Source: Candidatus Aminicenantota bacterium (GTDB taxonomy: Bacteria; Acidobacteriota; Aminicenantia; Aminicenantales; JAFGAV01). Taken from it: 17,329 nucleotides of DNA. Position 1 is the first letter of the stretch. Each line of letters opens with the position of its first letter. The DNA lies in NCBI GenBank assembly GCA_016867615.1, contig VGJG01000003.1, forward strand, positions 1 through 17,329, in the 5' to 3' direction. The position numbers were made by a program, and so were the translations under genes. Shown piece after piece: positions 7,977 through 14,200 of this stretch. The notes under the pieces are model-generated. The model searched no databases and was not told the origin of the DNA. It was given only the letters and a program-made list of their open reading frames with translations.

Positions 7977-8921
7977 TTGAGCGGCGAAATCCTGACCTTC
8001 CGACTGGGCGGGCTGGGCGACCTGCTGGTCGCGCTGCCGGGGCTGAGCCTCATTCGGGAAGCCTATTCCGGACGCAAGATCACGCTCGTCTGCCGGGAAG
8101 CGTACGGCCTGCTCCTCAGGGAAGCAGGGATCGTGGACGGCGTCGTTTCGGCCGACGCGGCCCTGATATCGGGGCTGTATCGGGAATCCTGCGCCGGGGA
8201 GGCGGCTTTGAGAGCCTGGCTGGGCCGATTCTCCTCGGTCTGGTGTTGGATGAGCGGCCGGGAGAGCGGTCCGGAACTGGCCCGGTCCTTGATACGGCTC
8301 GGGGTACGGACCGTCCATTGCATCGGACCGCCGCCTCGCCGGCTTTCGCGTCCTTTCTACGAATACTTTTTCAGGGAAACTGCCGCGGCTTTGAACCGCC
8401 CCGGACTCGGCGCGGCAAAACCAGAGGACTTTTGCCGTTTGGCCCTATCGGGAGAGCGGGGGGCTCACCGGCCGTCGACCCTCGCCCGTCCGGCGGTCAT
8501 ACACCCCGGAAGCGGCGGGCGGGAGAAGTGCTGGCCCCTGGAGCGGTTTTTGGAGGTCGTTTTGCGTCTGGCCGCACGGGGGATGGGGGGATTCCTGGTC
8601 ACGGGAGAAGCCGAAGAGCGCTTGGAGCCCGCGCTCGAACAATTTCATTTTCCGGACGGCTGGACCTGGATGAGACGTCCGCCCCTTATCCGACTCGCCG
8701 GGCTTCTGGCAGGCTGCCGCTTTTACCTGGGCAACGATTCCGGTGTCAGCCACCTGGCGGCCGCCTGCGGCGCGCCGGTTGTGGCGCTCTTCAGGAGAGA
8801 AAACGAAATTTTATGGAGACCTTGCGGCCGGACCGGGGTGATGAGCGCCGTCAACGTCGAGGAAATCGGGCTGGATGACGCGTGGCCGAAAATTCTCTCT
8901 GTGGTGGATGCACACGATTGA
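7977..8921 (+). CDS. Glycosyltransferase family 9 (heptosyltransferase-like)
   Basis: A 314-aa GT-B fold protein. The N-terminus has the family-9 acceptor-side motif LGGLGDLLVALPGL (residues 10-23). The C-terminal half has HPGSGGREKCWPLERF and the nucleotide-sugar site GNDSGVSHLAAACGAPVVALF starting at G252. GT9 enzymes transfer heptose or other sugars to the lipopolysaccharide core on the cytoplasmic face of the inner membrane. The start appears to be TTG 7977, with GAAAGG seven bases upstream; no in-frame ATG gives a better fit. A six-codon frame (ATG 7960) ends over this start and could couple translation. It sits 78 bp after phoU with no clear terminator, so it may be read through from the pst operon. 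The acceptor sugar cannot be told. Confidence 0.82.
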   Translation: MSGEILTFRLGGLGDLLVALPGLSLIREAYSGRKITLVCREAYGLLLREAGIVDGVVSADAALISGLYRESCAGEAALRAWLGRFSSVWCWMSGRESGPELARSLIRLGVRTVHCIGPPPRRLSRPFYEYFFRETAAALNRPGLGAAKPEDFCRLALSGERGAHRPSTLARPAVIHPGSGGREKCWPLERFLEVVLRLAARGMGGFLVTGEAEERLEPALEQFHFPDGWTWMRRPPLIRLAGLLAGCRFYLGNDSGVSHLAAACGAPVVALFRRENEILWRPCGRTGVMSAVNVEEIGLDDAWPKILSVVDAHD

Positions 8922-8975
8922 GTGCAAACAGCCATAACCCTCGTGTTTTCAAATTCATAGGGTTGAAAAAAACAA

Positions 8976-9011
8976 GATATTCACAGGGTTATCCACATTA
9001 ATGTGAATATC
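8976..9011. repeat. Perfect 10-bp inverted repeat enclosing a consensus DnaA box
   Basis: GATATTCACA (8976-8985) and its exact complement TGTGAATATC (9002-9011) flank 16 bp that contain TTATCCACA (8989-8997), a perfect DnaA box. Each arm also contains a one-mismatch DnaA box (ATATTCACA, in opposite orientations). An AGGGTTAT at 8985-8992 is also inverted relative to ATAACCCT at 8934-8941. The surrounding 8922-9060 is clearly AT-rich for this genome. It may be a regulator operator or a DnaA-binding cluster. Confidence 0.6.
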
Positions 9012-9060
9012 ATTTTCCATTCATCTCATTCCATTCAAGATAACGATGGGATTCCCCGGC

Positions 9061-9089
9061 TTGACCTCGGCGCTTCAATCCTGTTTAAT
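9061..9089 (+). promoter_or_regulatory. Sigma-70-type promoter for the 155-aa gene
   Basis: TTGACC (9061-9066) and TTTAAT (9084-9089) are separated by exactly 17 bp, each matching the consensus at five of six positions. The predicted transcription start near 9096 gives a 24-nt leader to ATG 9120, and it excludes the upstream GTG at 9003 as start. Confidence 0.6.
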
Positions 9090-9119
9090 GATTCCCGTCA
9101 GCCTGTTCCCGGAGAGATG

Positions 9120-9587
9120 ATGAACGACGATATCTGGAAAGAGCGGCTGAGGAGCGTTCTGGGGGATTTCGACCTCCTGGAGAAATGCAAGAGGGACACG
9201 CTCGAAAATTTCGAGCAATTCTATGAATTCATCGCCGAGCCGGCTTTCGAGAGCCTGAGGCTCGAGCTGCGGGCCTACCGTCTCAAAGCTTCCTACGGCC
9301 GCTTGAAAAAAAGACGGATGCTCTATTTCCGCGTGAATTTCCCCCGGTCGCGAACGGAGAACTTTTATTACATCCTGGTCCTGCCCAAGAACGCGGTGGA
9401 GATGAGGCTCAAGATGATCGTCCGCGGCCGGAGGATCCCGCAGGCGGCCTTCGAGGACCGGGAGGACGCGTTCCTGCCGGGCCTTTCGCCCCGGGAAATC
9501 ATGAAAATGGAGAGGGAAACCCTGATCCTGGACGTCATCGCCCGCTACCAGGAGTTCAACTACCGGGCGAGAACGACGCCCGATTGA
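9120..9587 (+). CDS. Uncharacterised small cytoplasmic protein
   Basis: A 155-aa protein that I do not recognise. It has no signal peptide or membrane segment. The N-terminal 45 residues are acidic and probably helical (MNDDIWKERL, CKRDTLENFEQFYEFI). A very basic stretch follows (KASYGRLKKRRMLYFRV), then a beta-rich core (ENFYYILVLPKNAVEMRLKM), then a charged helical C-terminus. The start is ATG 9120, five bases after GGAG at 9111-9114; the adjacent ATG 9117 has no spacing, and the frame open to 9003 lies upstream of the promoter. It stands alone, convergent with the redoxin gene. The basic middle could bind nucleic acid, but nothing specific supports that. Confidence 0.7.
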   Translation: MNDDIWKERLRSVLGDFDLLEKCKRDTLENFEQFYEFIAEPAFESLRLELRAYRLKASYGRLKKRRMLYFRVNFPRSRTENFYYILVLPKNAVEMRLKMIVRGRRIPQAAFEDREDAFLPGLSPREIMKMERETLILDVIARYQEFNYRARTTPD

Positions 9588-9595
9588 AATCGGGC
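9578..9595. terminator. Short hairpin between convergent genes
   Basis: GCCCGAT (9578-9584) pairs with ATCGGGC (9589-9595) around a TGAA loop, overlapping the stop of the 155-aa gene and 17 bp from the end of the redoxin gene. There is no T-run on either side, so it is at best a weak bidirectional terminator. Confidence 0.3.
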
Positions 9596-9611
9596 CACAG
9601 CGCGCCCGGCT

Positions 9612-10361
9612 TCAGATGTTCTTCAGGATCCAGCCCAGGTAAGCGAGGTCCGGACGGTCGGCCGTGCTCTGGCTGATGTACTTGAACCGTAGAATCCCCT
9701 CTCCGTCCAGGATGAAGACCGCGGGAACACCCTGATCGCCCTTGCTCCCCCCCCATTCCGAAGCGAAAACGCCCAGGGTCTTCGAAATCCGGCGTTCGGG
9801 GTCGAGCAAAAGGGGGAAAGGCGTAGGAACCTCTCCCTCCTTCATGCTCAAGTCCTTGGGAAAAAGGGACCGCATCCGCTCCAGGCGCTGCCGACCCTGC
9901 TCGTCGAGCTTTTCCGGCTCGGCGGGGTTCTTCCAGCCCCTGATCTTCTCGAGCTGGGAGGGGGTGAGCGACAGGAACTCGGAGACGACATCGCGGTCGA
10001 AGGGGAAGAGAAACAGGATCTCGGCGTTGTGTTCGGTGCGGAAGGCCGACGCCGCCGCTGCGGCTTCGGCGTACTGGTAGTTGCAGATCGTGCACCAGCG
10101 GCCCTCGCCGGCGTAAACGCGGGGCACGATGAGGACGACCTTCTTGCCCTTCAGGTTTTTCAGGTCGATGGTGTCGCCCTGGGTGGAAGGCAGGACCAGC
10201 GGCGGGAACGGCAGGCCCAGCAAAGCCGGCCTCAGGACCGGCTCGGACTTGGCGGGGGGCTGGGATTGCTCCGAGGCCTGTTCCCCGCTTCCGGGGAGGA
10301 ACATTCCCCAGGCGGAAAAAGCAAGCCAGAGGGATAGAGCGAGAACGATTTTGACTTTCAT
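9612..10361 (-). CDS. Exported thioredoxin-like / AhpC-TSA family protein
   Basis: A 249-aa protein with an N-terminal hydrophobic segment (residues 4-22, no lipobox cysteine), so likely periplasmic or membrane-anchored. A Pro/Ser/Glu linker follows, then a thioredoxin fold: LGLPFPPLVLPSTQGDTIDL, strand VVLIVP, and a CxxC active site C90-T-I-C93, the only cysteines present. An insert of about 70 residues precedes the second half (TPFPLLLDPERRISKTLGVF, VPAVFILDGEGILRF). This is the redoxin order seen in AhpC/TSA and TlpA-type proteins. The CTIC motif suggests disulfide exchange or peroxide reduction; the substrate is unknown. AAAGGAG lies seven bases before the ATG. The gene starts 15 bp after the transporter stop, so the two form an operon. 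Confidence 0.75.
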   Translation of the reverse strand: MKVKIVLALSLWLAFSAWGMFLPGSGEQASEQSQPPAKSEPVLRPALLGLPFPPLVLPSTQGDTIDLKNLKGKKVVLIVPRVYAGEGRWCTICNYQYAEAAAAASAFRTEHNAEILFLFPFDRDVVSEFLSLTPSQLEKIRGWKNPAEPEKLDEQGRQRLERMRSLFPKDLSMKEGEVPTPFPLLLDPERRISKTLGVFASEWGGSKGDQGVPAVFILDGEGILRFKYISQSTADRPDLAYLGWILKNI

Positions 10362-10376
10362 GAGGCGCTCCTTTGC

Positions 10377-11765
10377 CTATTTCGGTCCGGACGCGGCGAA
10401 ACCGCCCGCCCCGCCGCGCCGGAGCTTGTAGTGCTTGTAAATGAGGACGCTCAGGCCGATCCAGAGCAGGACGAAGGCGATGTTCAGCACGGCGAACTTC
10501 TCTATGGACAGCCCCAGGAAGGTGGTGCCGGCGAAGACCGCCAGGGCGGCCAGGGCGTCGCCGCCCCGGACGAAGAAGGTGTCGATGGCCGCCTTGGCCT
10601 TGTATTTTTCCTCGCGGGGCGTGACCAGGAACAGGGCGGCTTTGGTCGTGTTCATCAGGGAATAATCCGTGCCGTTCTCCAGGGACTTGACCCACTTGAC
10701 CAGGACCAGGGTGGCGCCCAGGGAGATGAAGGCATAGCCCCCCAGGGCGATGAAGGGCAGGACGAACAGGGCGCCGCCCACCCCCAGCCACTTGAAGATC
10801 CGGGAAACGAGGAACAGCTGGATGACCAGGGCCAGGATGTTGGTCAGGAACTGGTAGTCGGAGAAGAAGCCGCCGATATACACCCCCATGTTCTCCGCTT
10901 CTCCCCGGGCCACGGCGGCCAGGCCGGCCCGGGTGGCGACGTCGGAGATGATGTATTCGCCCAAGGTGTTGATGAAGTTGTAGACCAGGATGGCCAGGGC
11001 GATGAACAACAGGTAGCGGGTCTTGACCACCAGGCTGAACCCGTCTCCGGGCTTGAGGGGCTTGTCCTGGACCCGGGCCGCGCCCGAAGGCTCCCCGCCG
11101 CTGCGAGCCATCTCGCGGCCGTGGATGGTCACGGCCAGGAAGATGCAGAGCACGAGCAGCCCGCCGGCGAGGAGCATCATGTTGTACAGCCCTAAGGGGC
11201 CGATGATGAGCTTGGCCACGCGGCTGCCGGCCACGGCGCCCAGGGTGGCGCCGAAGGCGATCAGGGGAAAAATGCGCTTGCCCTGCTCGGGGTCGTAGAG
11301 GTCGTTGGCGAACCCCCAGAATTGGGCCACGACCAGCAGGTTGAATATTCCGATCCAGATGAAGAAGACGATGCCCATCACCCCGGCGCCCACGCCGGCC
11401 AGGTGGAGGATGTAGAACACCGCCAGGTTGGAGATGAAAAACAGGGTCACCCAGGTGATGAGCTTGTGCCGGGAGACCTTGGAGGCCAGCCAGCTGAACC
11501 CCAGGATGACGAAGACGAGCAGGACGGCCTGGGCGCCGCTGAGATAGCTCTTGATGCGGGGGGCGTCCTTGTCCACGAGCAGCAGCGCCTCCCGGACGGG
11601 CTTGATGAGGTAATAGGCCAGGAGCAGGGTGAAGATGTTCAGAGTCAGGAGAAAAGCCTTGGCCGCCTCTCCCGGGCGGATGTCGGTGAACAGCCTGAGG
11701 AATGCGTAACCGATGTGCATCCGGCCCGCCGGGGCATTGGGGTTGGGTAAGTCCGCTCGGCTCAT
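10377..11765 (-). CDS. NTT-family (Npt1/Npt2-like) major-facilitator transporter
   Basis: A 462-aa inner-membrane protein with about twelve hydrophobic segments. The NTT-family hallmark AYYLIKPVREALLL occupies residues 50-63. A C-terminal hallmark is also present (NTTKAALFLVTPREEKYKAK, then IDTFFVRGGD). NTT proteins of intracellular bacteria and plastids exchange ATP for ADP or import nucleotides; related shorter proteins occur in many free-living bacteria, where the substrate is mostly unknown. The family call is firm, but nucleotide exchange should not be assumed. AAGGAGG is four bases before ATG 11765. It is cotranscribed with the downstream redoxin and divergent from the RsbW-like gene. 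Confidence 0.82.
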   Translation of the reverse strand: MSRADLPNPNAPAGRMHIGYAFLRLFTDIRPGEAAKAFLLTLNIFTLLLAYYLIKPVREALLLVDKDAPRIKSYLSGAQAVLLVFVILGFSWLASKVSRHKLITWVTLFFISNLAVFYILHLAGVGAGVMGIVFFIWIGIFNLLVVAQFWGFANDLYDPEQGKRIFPLIAFGATLGAVAGSRVAKLIIGPLGLYNMMLLAGGLLVLCIFLAVTIHGREMARSGGEPSGAARVQDKPLKPGDGFSLVVKTRYLLFIALAILVYNFINTLGEYIISDVATRAGLAAVARGEAENMGVYIGGFFSDYQFLTNILALVIQLFLVSRIFKWLGVGGALFVLPFIALGGYAFISLGATLVLVKWVKSLENGTDYSLMNTTKAALFLVTPREEKYKAKAAIDTFFVRGGDALAALAVFAGTTFLGLSIEKFAVLNIAFVLLWIGLSVLIYKHYKLRRGGAGGFAASGPK

Positions 11766-11789
11766 GGGTCCTCCTTAAACGCTGCCTAT

Positions 11790-11818
11790 CTCTTATTAGA
11801 ATGCCCCGGAAATGTCAA
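11790..11818 (-). promoter_or_regulatory. Possible promoter for the transporter-redoxin operon
   Basis: On the minus strand a perfect -35 TTGACA (11818-11813) is followed after 17 bp by TAAGAG (11795-11790), a poor -10. The -35 makes it credible; the exact -10 is uncertain. Confidence 0.35.
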
Positions 11819-11819
11819 A

Positions 11820-11837
11820 TGTCCGCACAGGCGGACA
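11820..11837. repeat. Inverted repeat in the divergent promoter region
   Basis: TGTCCGC (11820-11826) and GCGGACA (11831-11837) are perfect complements four bases apart, next to the -35 of the minus-strand promoter. It could be an operator or a small RNA hairpin; there is no T-tract after it. Confidence 0.35.
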
Positions 11838-11896
11838 ATCGAACGGACGCCGAGCGGGAGCGCCGGGAAGTTTTTCTGTCTCCGCATCGGGATTTT

Positions 11897-11905
11897 TGGT
11901 AAAAT
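11897..11905 (+). promoter_or_regulatory. Extended -10 promoter for the RsbW-like gene
   Basis: TGGTAAAAT fits the extended -10 pattern TGnTATAAT with one mismatch; no clear -35 is seen, as is common for such promoters. Transcription would start near 11912, leaving about 36 nt before GTG 11948. Confidence 0.45.
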
Positions 11906-11947
11906 ATCCGATTGACGGCCGTTCGTTTCCAGAAAGGCGGACAAGCG

Positions 11948-12367
11948 GTGATCCCCAGGGAAACTAGAGTTTTTAAGGCCGACCTTTCCGGGGTGGAGAG
12001 AGCCCGGGCATACATCAAGGACGTCGCCGCCCGCCTCGAACTGGCGGAGGATATGGCTTTCCGGGTCGAGCTGGCCCTGGTCGAAGTCTGGACAAACATC
12101 GTCCGGCACGCGTTTGCCGCCGGCGAGGGGGATTTCCGCGTCGCGTGCTGGCAGGAGGAAAGCCTCCTCTTTTTCGAGATCCGGGACGCGGGAGCGCCCT
12201 TCGACCCGCGCGATTTCAAGGAGCCCGACCTGGAGCGCTACAGGAACGGCGGCGGGGGCGGCGGGTTCGGCTGTTTTCTCATCAGCCGGCTCATGGACGG
12301 CGTGGATTACCGCCGCCATGGGGGCGAGAACGTGCTCACCCTCTGGAAAAGCCTCTCGCCGCCCTAG
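11948..12367 (+). CDS. RsbW/SpoIIAB-type anti-sigma serine kinase-like ATPase
   Basis: A 139-aa single-domain GHKL (HATPase_c_2) protein. The N-box is ELALVEVWTNIVRHAF (E46, N50, H54), the G1 box is RDAGAPF (D80, G82), and the G2 box is a glycine run G101-G106 followed by FG. A C-terminal strand (ENVLTLWKS) completes the fold. Family members bind and inhibit sigma factors and phosphorylate anti-anti-sigma STAS proteins, or act inside larger phosphatase switches. GTG 11948 was chosen because AAAGGCGG lies seven bases upstream, whereas the frame's first start (TTG 11912) coincides with the predicted transcription start. No sigma factor, STAS protein or PP2C phosphatase is in the window. It converges on the exported kinase-like gene, with 7 bp between the stops. 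Confidence 0.8.
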   Translation: MIPRETRVFKADLSGVERARAYIKDVAARLELAEDMAFRVELALVEVWTNIVRHAFAAGEGDFRVACWQEESLLFFEIRDAGAPFDPRDFKEPDLERYRNGGGGGGFGCFLISRLMDGVDYRRHGGENVLTLWKSLSPP

Positions 12368-12374
12368 CGCCCTT

Positions 12375-13205
12375 TCAGTACAGGACCTTGTCCTCTCCGC
12401 CCGCGGCGGCGATGATCCTGTCGATCTCCTTGAGGACCAAGTCGCGCCGGGCCATGACCGCGGCCACTTCGGCTTCGGTCAGGTACTCGCCCACGGCCTC
12501 CGTGACGCTCTCGGCGGTCAGGGCCTTAAGCTTCTCCACGAAAGCCCGCGGCAGCTCCCTCATCTCCCGCGGCCCCTCCTTGTGCTTGTCGGTGTAGATC
12601 AGGGCTTCGGTGAATTTTTTGGACGTGCGGAAGGACCGGGAGTGGTCGATGAGGATGAGCCGCCAGTCCTCGGTGATGAGAAAGTTGTTCTGGTGGCGGT
12701 CCTCGTTGGCGATCAGGTTGTCGAAGGCCCTCTGGAGATACAGGGCCCGGTTCCAGGGGAAGACCTTGTAAGAGGGCATTTTGATCTTCTTGGCTTCCTT
12801 TTCCTTGAGGCTCATTTTCGCCTTGGCCCAGATCTGAAGGGAGCCGCGGTTGCCCTGAAAACGCCTCTCGATCGTGGCCGGGACCATGTTGAGCTCCAGG
12901 AGCTTGTCCAGCCGGTAGGCGGCCACCTCCCATTTCCAACTGTCCGTCAGCCGGCTCACCCGGACATCGATCCCCTTCCACAGAGCGAAGCTTTCGACGT
13001 CCCCCTTTTTCAGGGTCAGCTTCCAGGGGCTCGTCACCGCCTCGCTGCCGACCATCTGATTCTGGCCGACGATATCGGCCTGTTCGAGGAATTCCTCCCA
13101 CGAGGCCCTTTCCGCTGTCTCCTCGGGAGTGAGTTGGGTCGGGGCCGGAACGGCCAGGATGAGACAGGCGGCGGCCGCAACCGCCAACAAGGCCAGCTTT
13201 TTCAT
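12375..13205 (-). CDS. Exported atypical kinase-like protein (PI3/PI4-kinase or Fam20/HipA-type fold), downstream copy
   Basis: A 276-aa protein with an N-terminal signal sequence (residues 1 to about 21). Its core resembles the small-molecule and protein kinases of the PI3/PI4K, HipA and Fam20 group. The likely ATP-binding lysine is K77 (FALWKG), and the helix-C glutamate is E93 (WEVAAYRLDKLL). NMVPATIERRFQGNRGSLQI follows and recalls the VPPTV...GSVQ signature of actinobacterial PI4K-like proteins. The catalytic segment is N167-E-D169-R170 with N174 (LIANEDRHQNNFL), and the metal-binding aspartate is D187 (LIDHSRSF). The helical tail ends in DKVLY. It has a lysine-rich insert at about 128-142. 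AAGGAGG precedes ATG 13205 by six bases. It lies 44 bp after its paralogue in the same operon. Activity and substrate are unknown; the family call rests on motifs. Confidence 0.7.
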   Translation of the reverse strand: MKKLALLAVAAAACLILAVPAPTQLTPEETAERASWEEFLEQADIVGQNQMVGSEAVTSPWKLTLKKGDVESFALWKGIDVRVSRLTDSWKWEVAAYRLDKLLELNMVPATIERRFQGNRGSLQIWAKAKMSLKEKEAKKIKMPSYKVFPWNRALYLQRAFDNLIANEDRHQNNFLITEDWRLILIDHSRSFRTSKKFTEALIYTDKHKEGPREMRELPRAFVEKLKALTAESVTEAVGEYLTEAEVAAVMARRDLVLKEIDRIIAAAGGEDKVLY

Positions 13206-13249
13206 GAGCGCCCTCCTTCCGCTGTATTCATTGAAGTCCGAAAGGACCG

Positions 13250-14086
13250 TCAATAGAGCACATTCTCCTCTCCCTGCTCCCTGATCATGAGCTCGATTTC
13301 CTCGAGGAGCAGCTTCCGTCGGGCCAGGACGGCGTCGATCTCGGCTTTCGTCAGAAGCGGTCCTACGGCCTTCTCGAGCTTCGGGAGGTCCAGCGCCCGC
13401 ACGGCTTCGACCATCGTCCTGGGCAGGCGCCGGAAAAGATGCGGGCGTCCGTCGTCGGCGGATTTGATCCCGTTCCGGCCGTATAGAAGCCTCCGGACAT
13501 GCTGCCGGGTGGAGCGGAACGCCCGGGAGTGGTCGATGGCGATCGTCCGCCAATCCTCGGTGTAGAGAAGGTTCTGCTGGGTCCGGTCGTCGTTGGCGAT
13601 CAGGCTGTCGAAAGCCCGGACGATGTATTTCATCCTGTCCGTCGCCTCCCGGGCCGTTTCGGGGATGGGGATCCGCTCCTCCATGACTTTGAGCAAAGAA
13701 TGCTTGACCGTGACCCAGAGCTGGAGCGACCCGCGCCGGCCCTGAAACTCCCTTTCGACCGTGGGCGGGATCATTCCCAGGCCGAGGAGCTTGTCCACTT
13801 CATAGGCGGCGATCTCGTACTGCCACCCCTCGAGGAATCCGAGCTGATGACCTGAGGGGTTCTTCCATACGCCCCGGGCCTCCCGGCCGTCCTTCCTGAG
13901 GGTGAGACGAAGGGGTTTGGTCACGCCCTCTCCGATCTCCTCCCAGTGGACGATTTCGGCCGTTTTCAGGAAATCCTCCCAGCCGGTCCGCTCGGCGACT
14001 TCGGCCGCCGTGAACTGGGCCCGGACTTCTCCGGCCGCGAAAAGACAGATAAGGACGGGAAGAATGATCTTAGCTTGAATTCTCAT
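13250..14086 (-). CDS. Exported atypical kinase-like protein, upstream paralogue
   Basis: A 278-aa protein with a clear signal peptide (cleavage at VRA-Q, residues 23/24). It shares the whole layout of the downstream copy: opening helix TGWEDFLKTAEIV, strand PLRLTLRKDG, lysine K75 (GVWKN), glutamate E91 (YEIAAYEVDKLLGLGMIPPT), GRRGSLQLW, catalytic N165-D-D167-R168 with N172, D185 in AIDHSRAF, and C-terminus ENVLY. Over the 34-residue catalytic stretch (158-191) the two copies agree at 25 positions by eye, so they arose by tandem duplication followed by divergence. All predicted ATP and metal ligands are kept, which argues for an active phosphotransferase exported to the periplasm or cell surface. 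It is first in the operon behind a recognisable promoter. GGAG precedes ATG 14086. Confidence 0.72.
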   Translation of the reverse strand: MRIQAKIILPVLICLFAAGEVRAQFTAAEVAERTGWEDFLKTAEIVHWEEIGEGVTKPLRLTLRKDGREARGVWKNPSGHQLGFLEGWQYEIAAYEVDKLLGLGMIPPTVEREFQGRRGSLQLWVTVKHSLLKVMEERIPIPETAREATDRMKYIVRAFDSLIANDDRTQQNLLYTEDWRTIAIDHSRAFRSTRQHVRRLLYGRNGIKSADDGRPHLFRRLPRTMVEAVRALDLPKLEKAVGPLLTKAEIDAVLARRKLLLEEIELMIREQGEENVLY

Positions 14087-14130
14087 CCCCGGCTCCAGGA
14101 CGATTTCATTTCCAGGGCTTCTGTGAACCC

Positions 14131-14159
14131 AGTCTAGCCCAGCTCAGCGGAAAAAGCAA
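14131..14159 (-). promoter_or_regulatory. Promoter for the tandem kinase-like operon
   Basis: On the minus strand TTGCTT (14159-14154) and TAGACT (14136-14131) are 17 bp apart. The start would fall near 14124, leaving about 38 nt of leader. The same -10 sequence occurs in the esterase promoter. Confidence 0.45.
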
Positions 14160-14200
14160 ACAGAAATCGGGAACGATCAGCAAGGGCCGGCTCGGAACGT

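Noticed and set aside
7795..7980. Small plus-strand frame overlapping phoU and the glycosyltransferase start
   Set aside because: Most of it is another frame of phoU; only its last six codons could be a coupling peptide.
8934..8964. AACCCT/AGGGTT hairpin as a terminator of the glycosyltransferase gene
   Set aside because: Six-bp stem with a 17-nt loop and no following T-run on the plus strand.
9003..9119. GTG 9003 as the start of the 155-aa protein
   Set aside because: It lies inside the palindrome and upstream of a near-consensus promoter, and lacks a ribosome binding site.
8922..9119. Replication origin
   Set aside because: Only three DnaA boxes, no dnaA or dnaN nearby, and gene directions converge instead of diverge; kept only as a DnaA-box or operator candidate.
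13119..13205. Lipoprotein signal (Cys14) in the downstream kinase-like protein
   Set aside because: The cysteine lies inside the hydrophobic core with no Leu at -3, so an ordinary signal peptide fits better.
12114..13256. Long open frame on the plus strand opposite the kinase-like gene
   Set aside because: It is antisense to genes with clear family motifs and has a low-complexity, charge-rich composition typical of shadow frames in GC-rich DNA.
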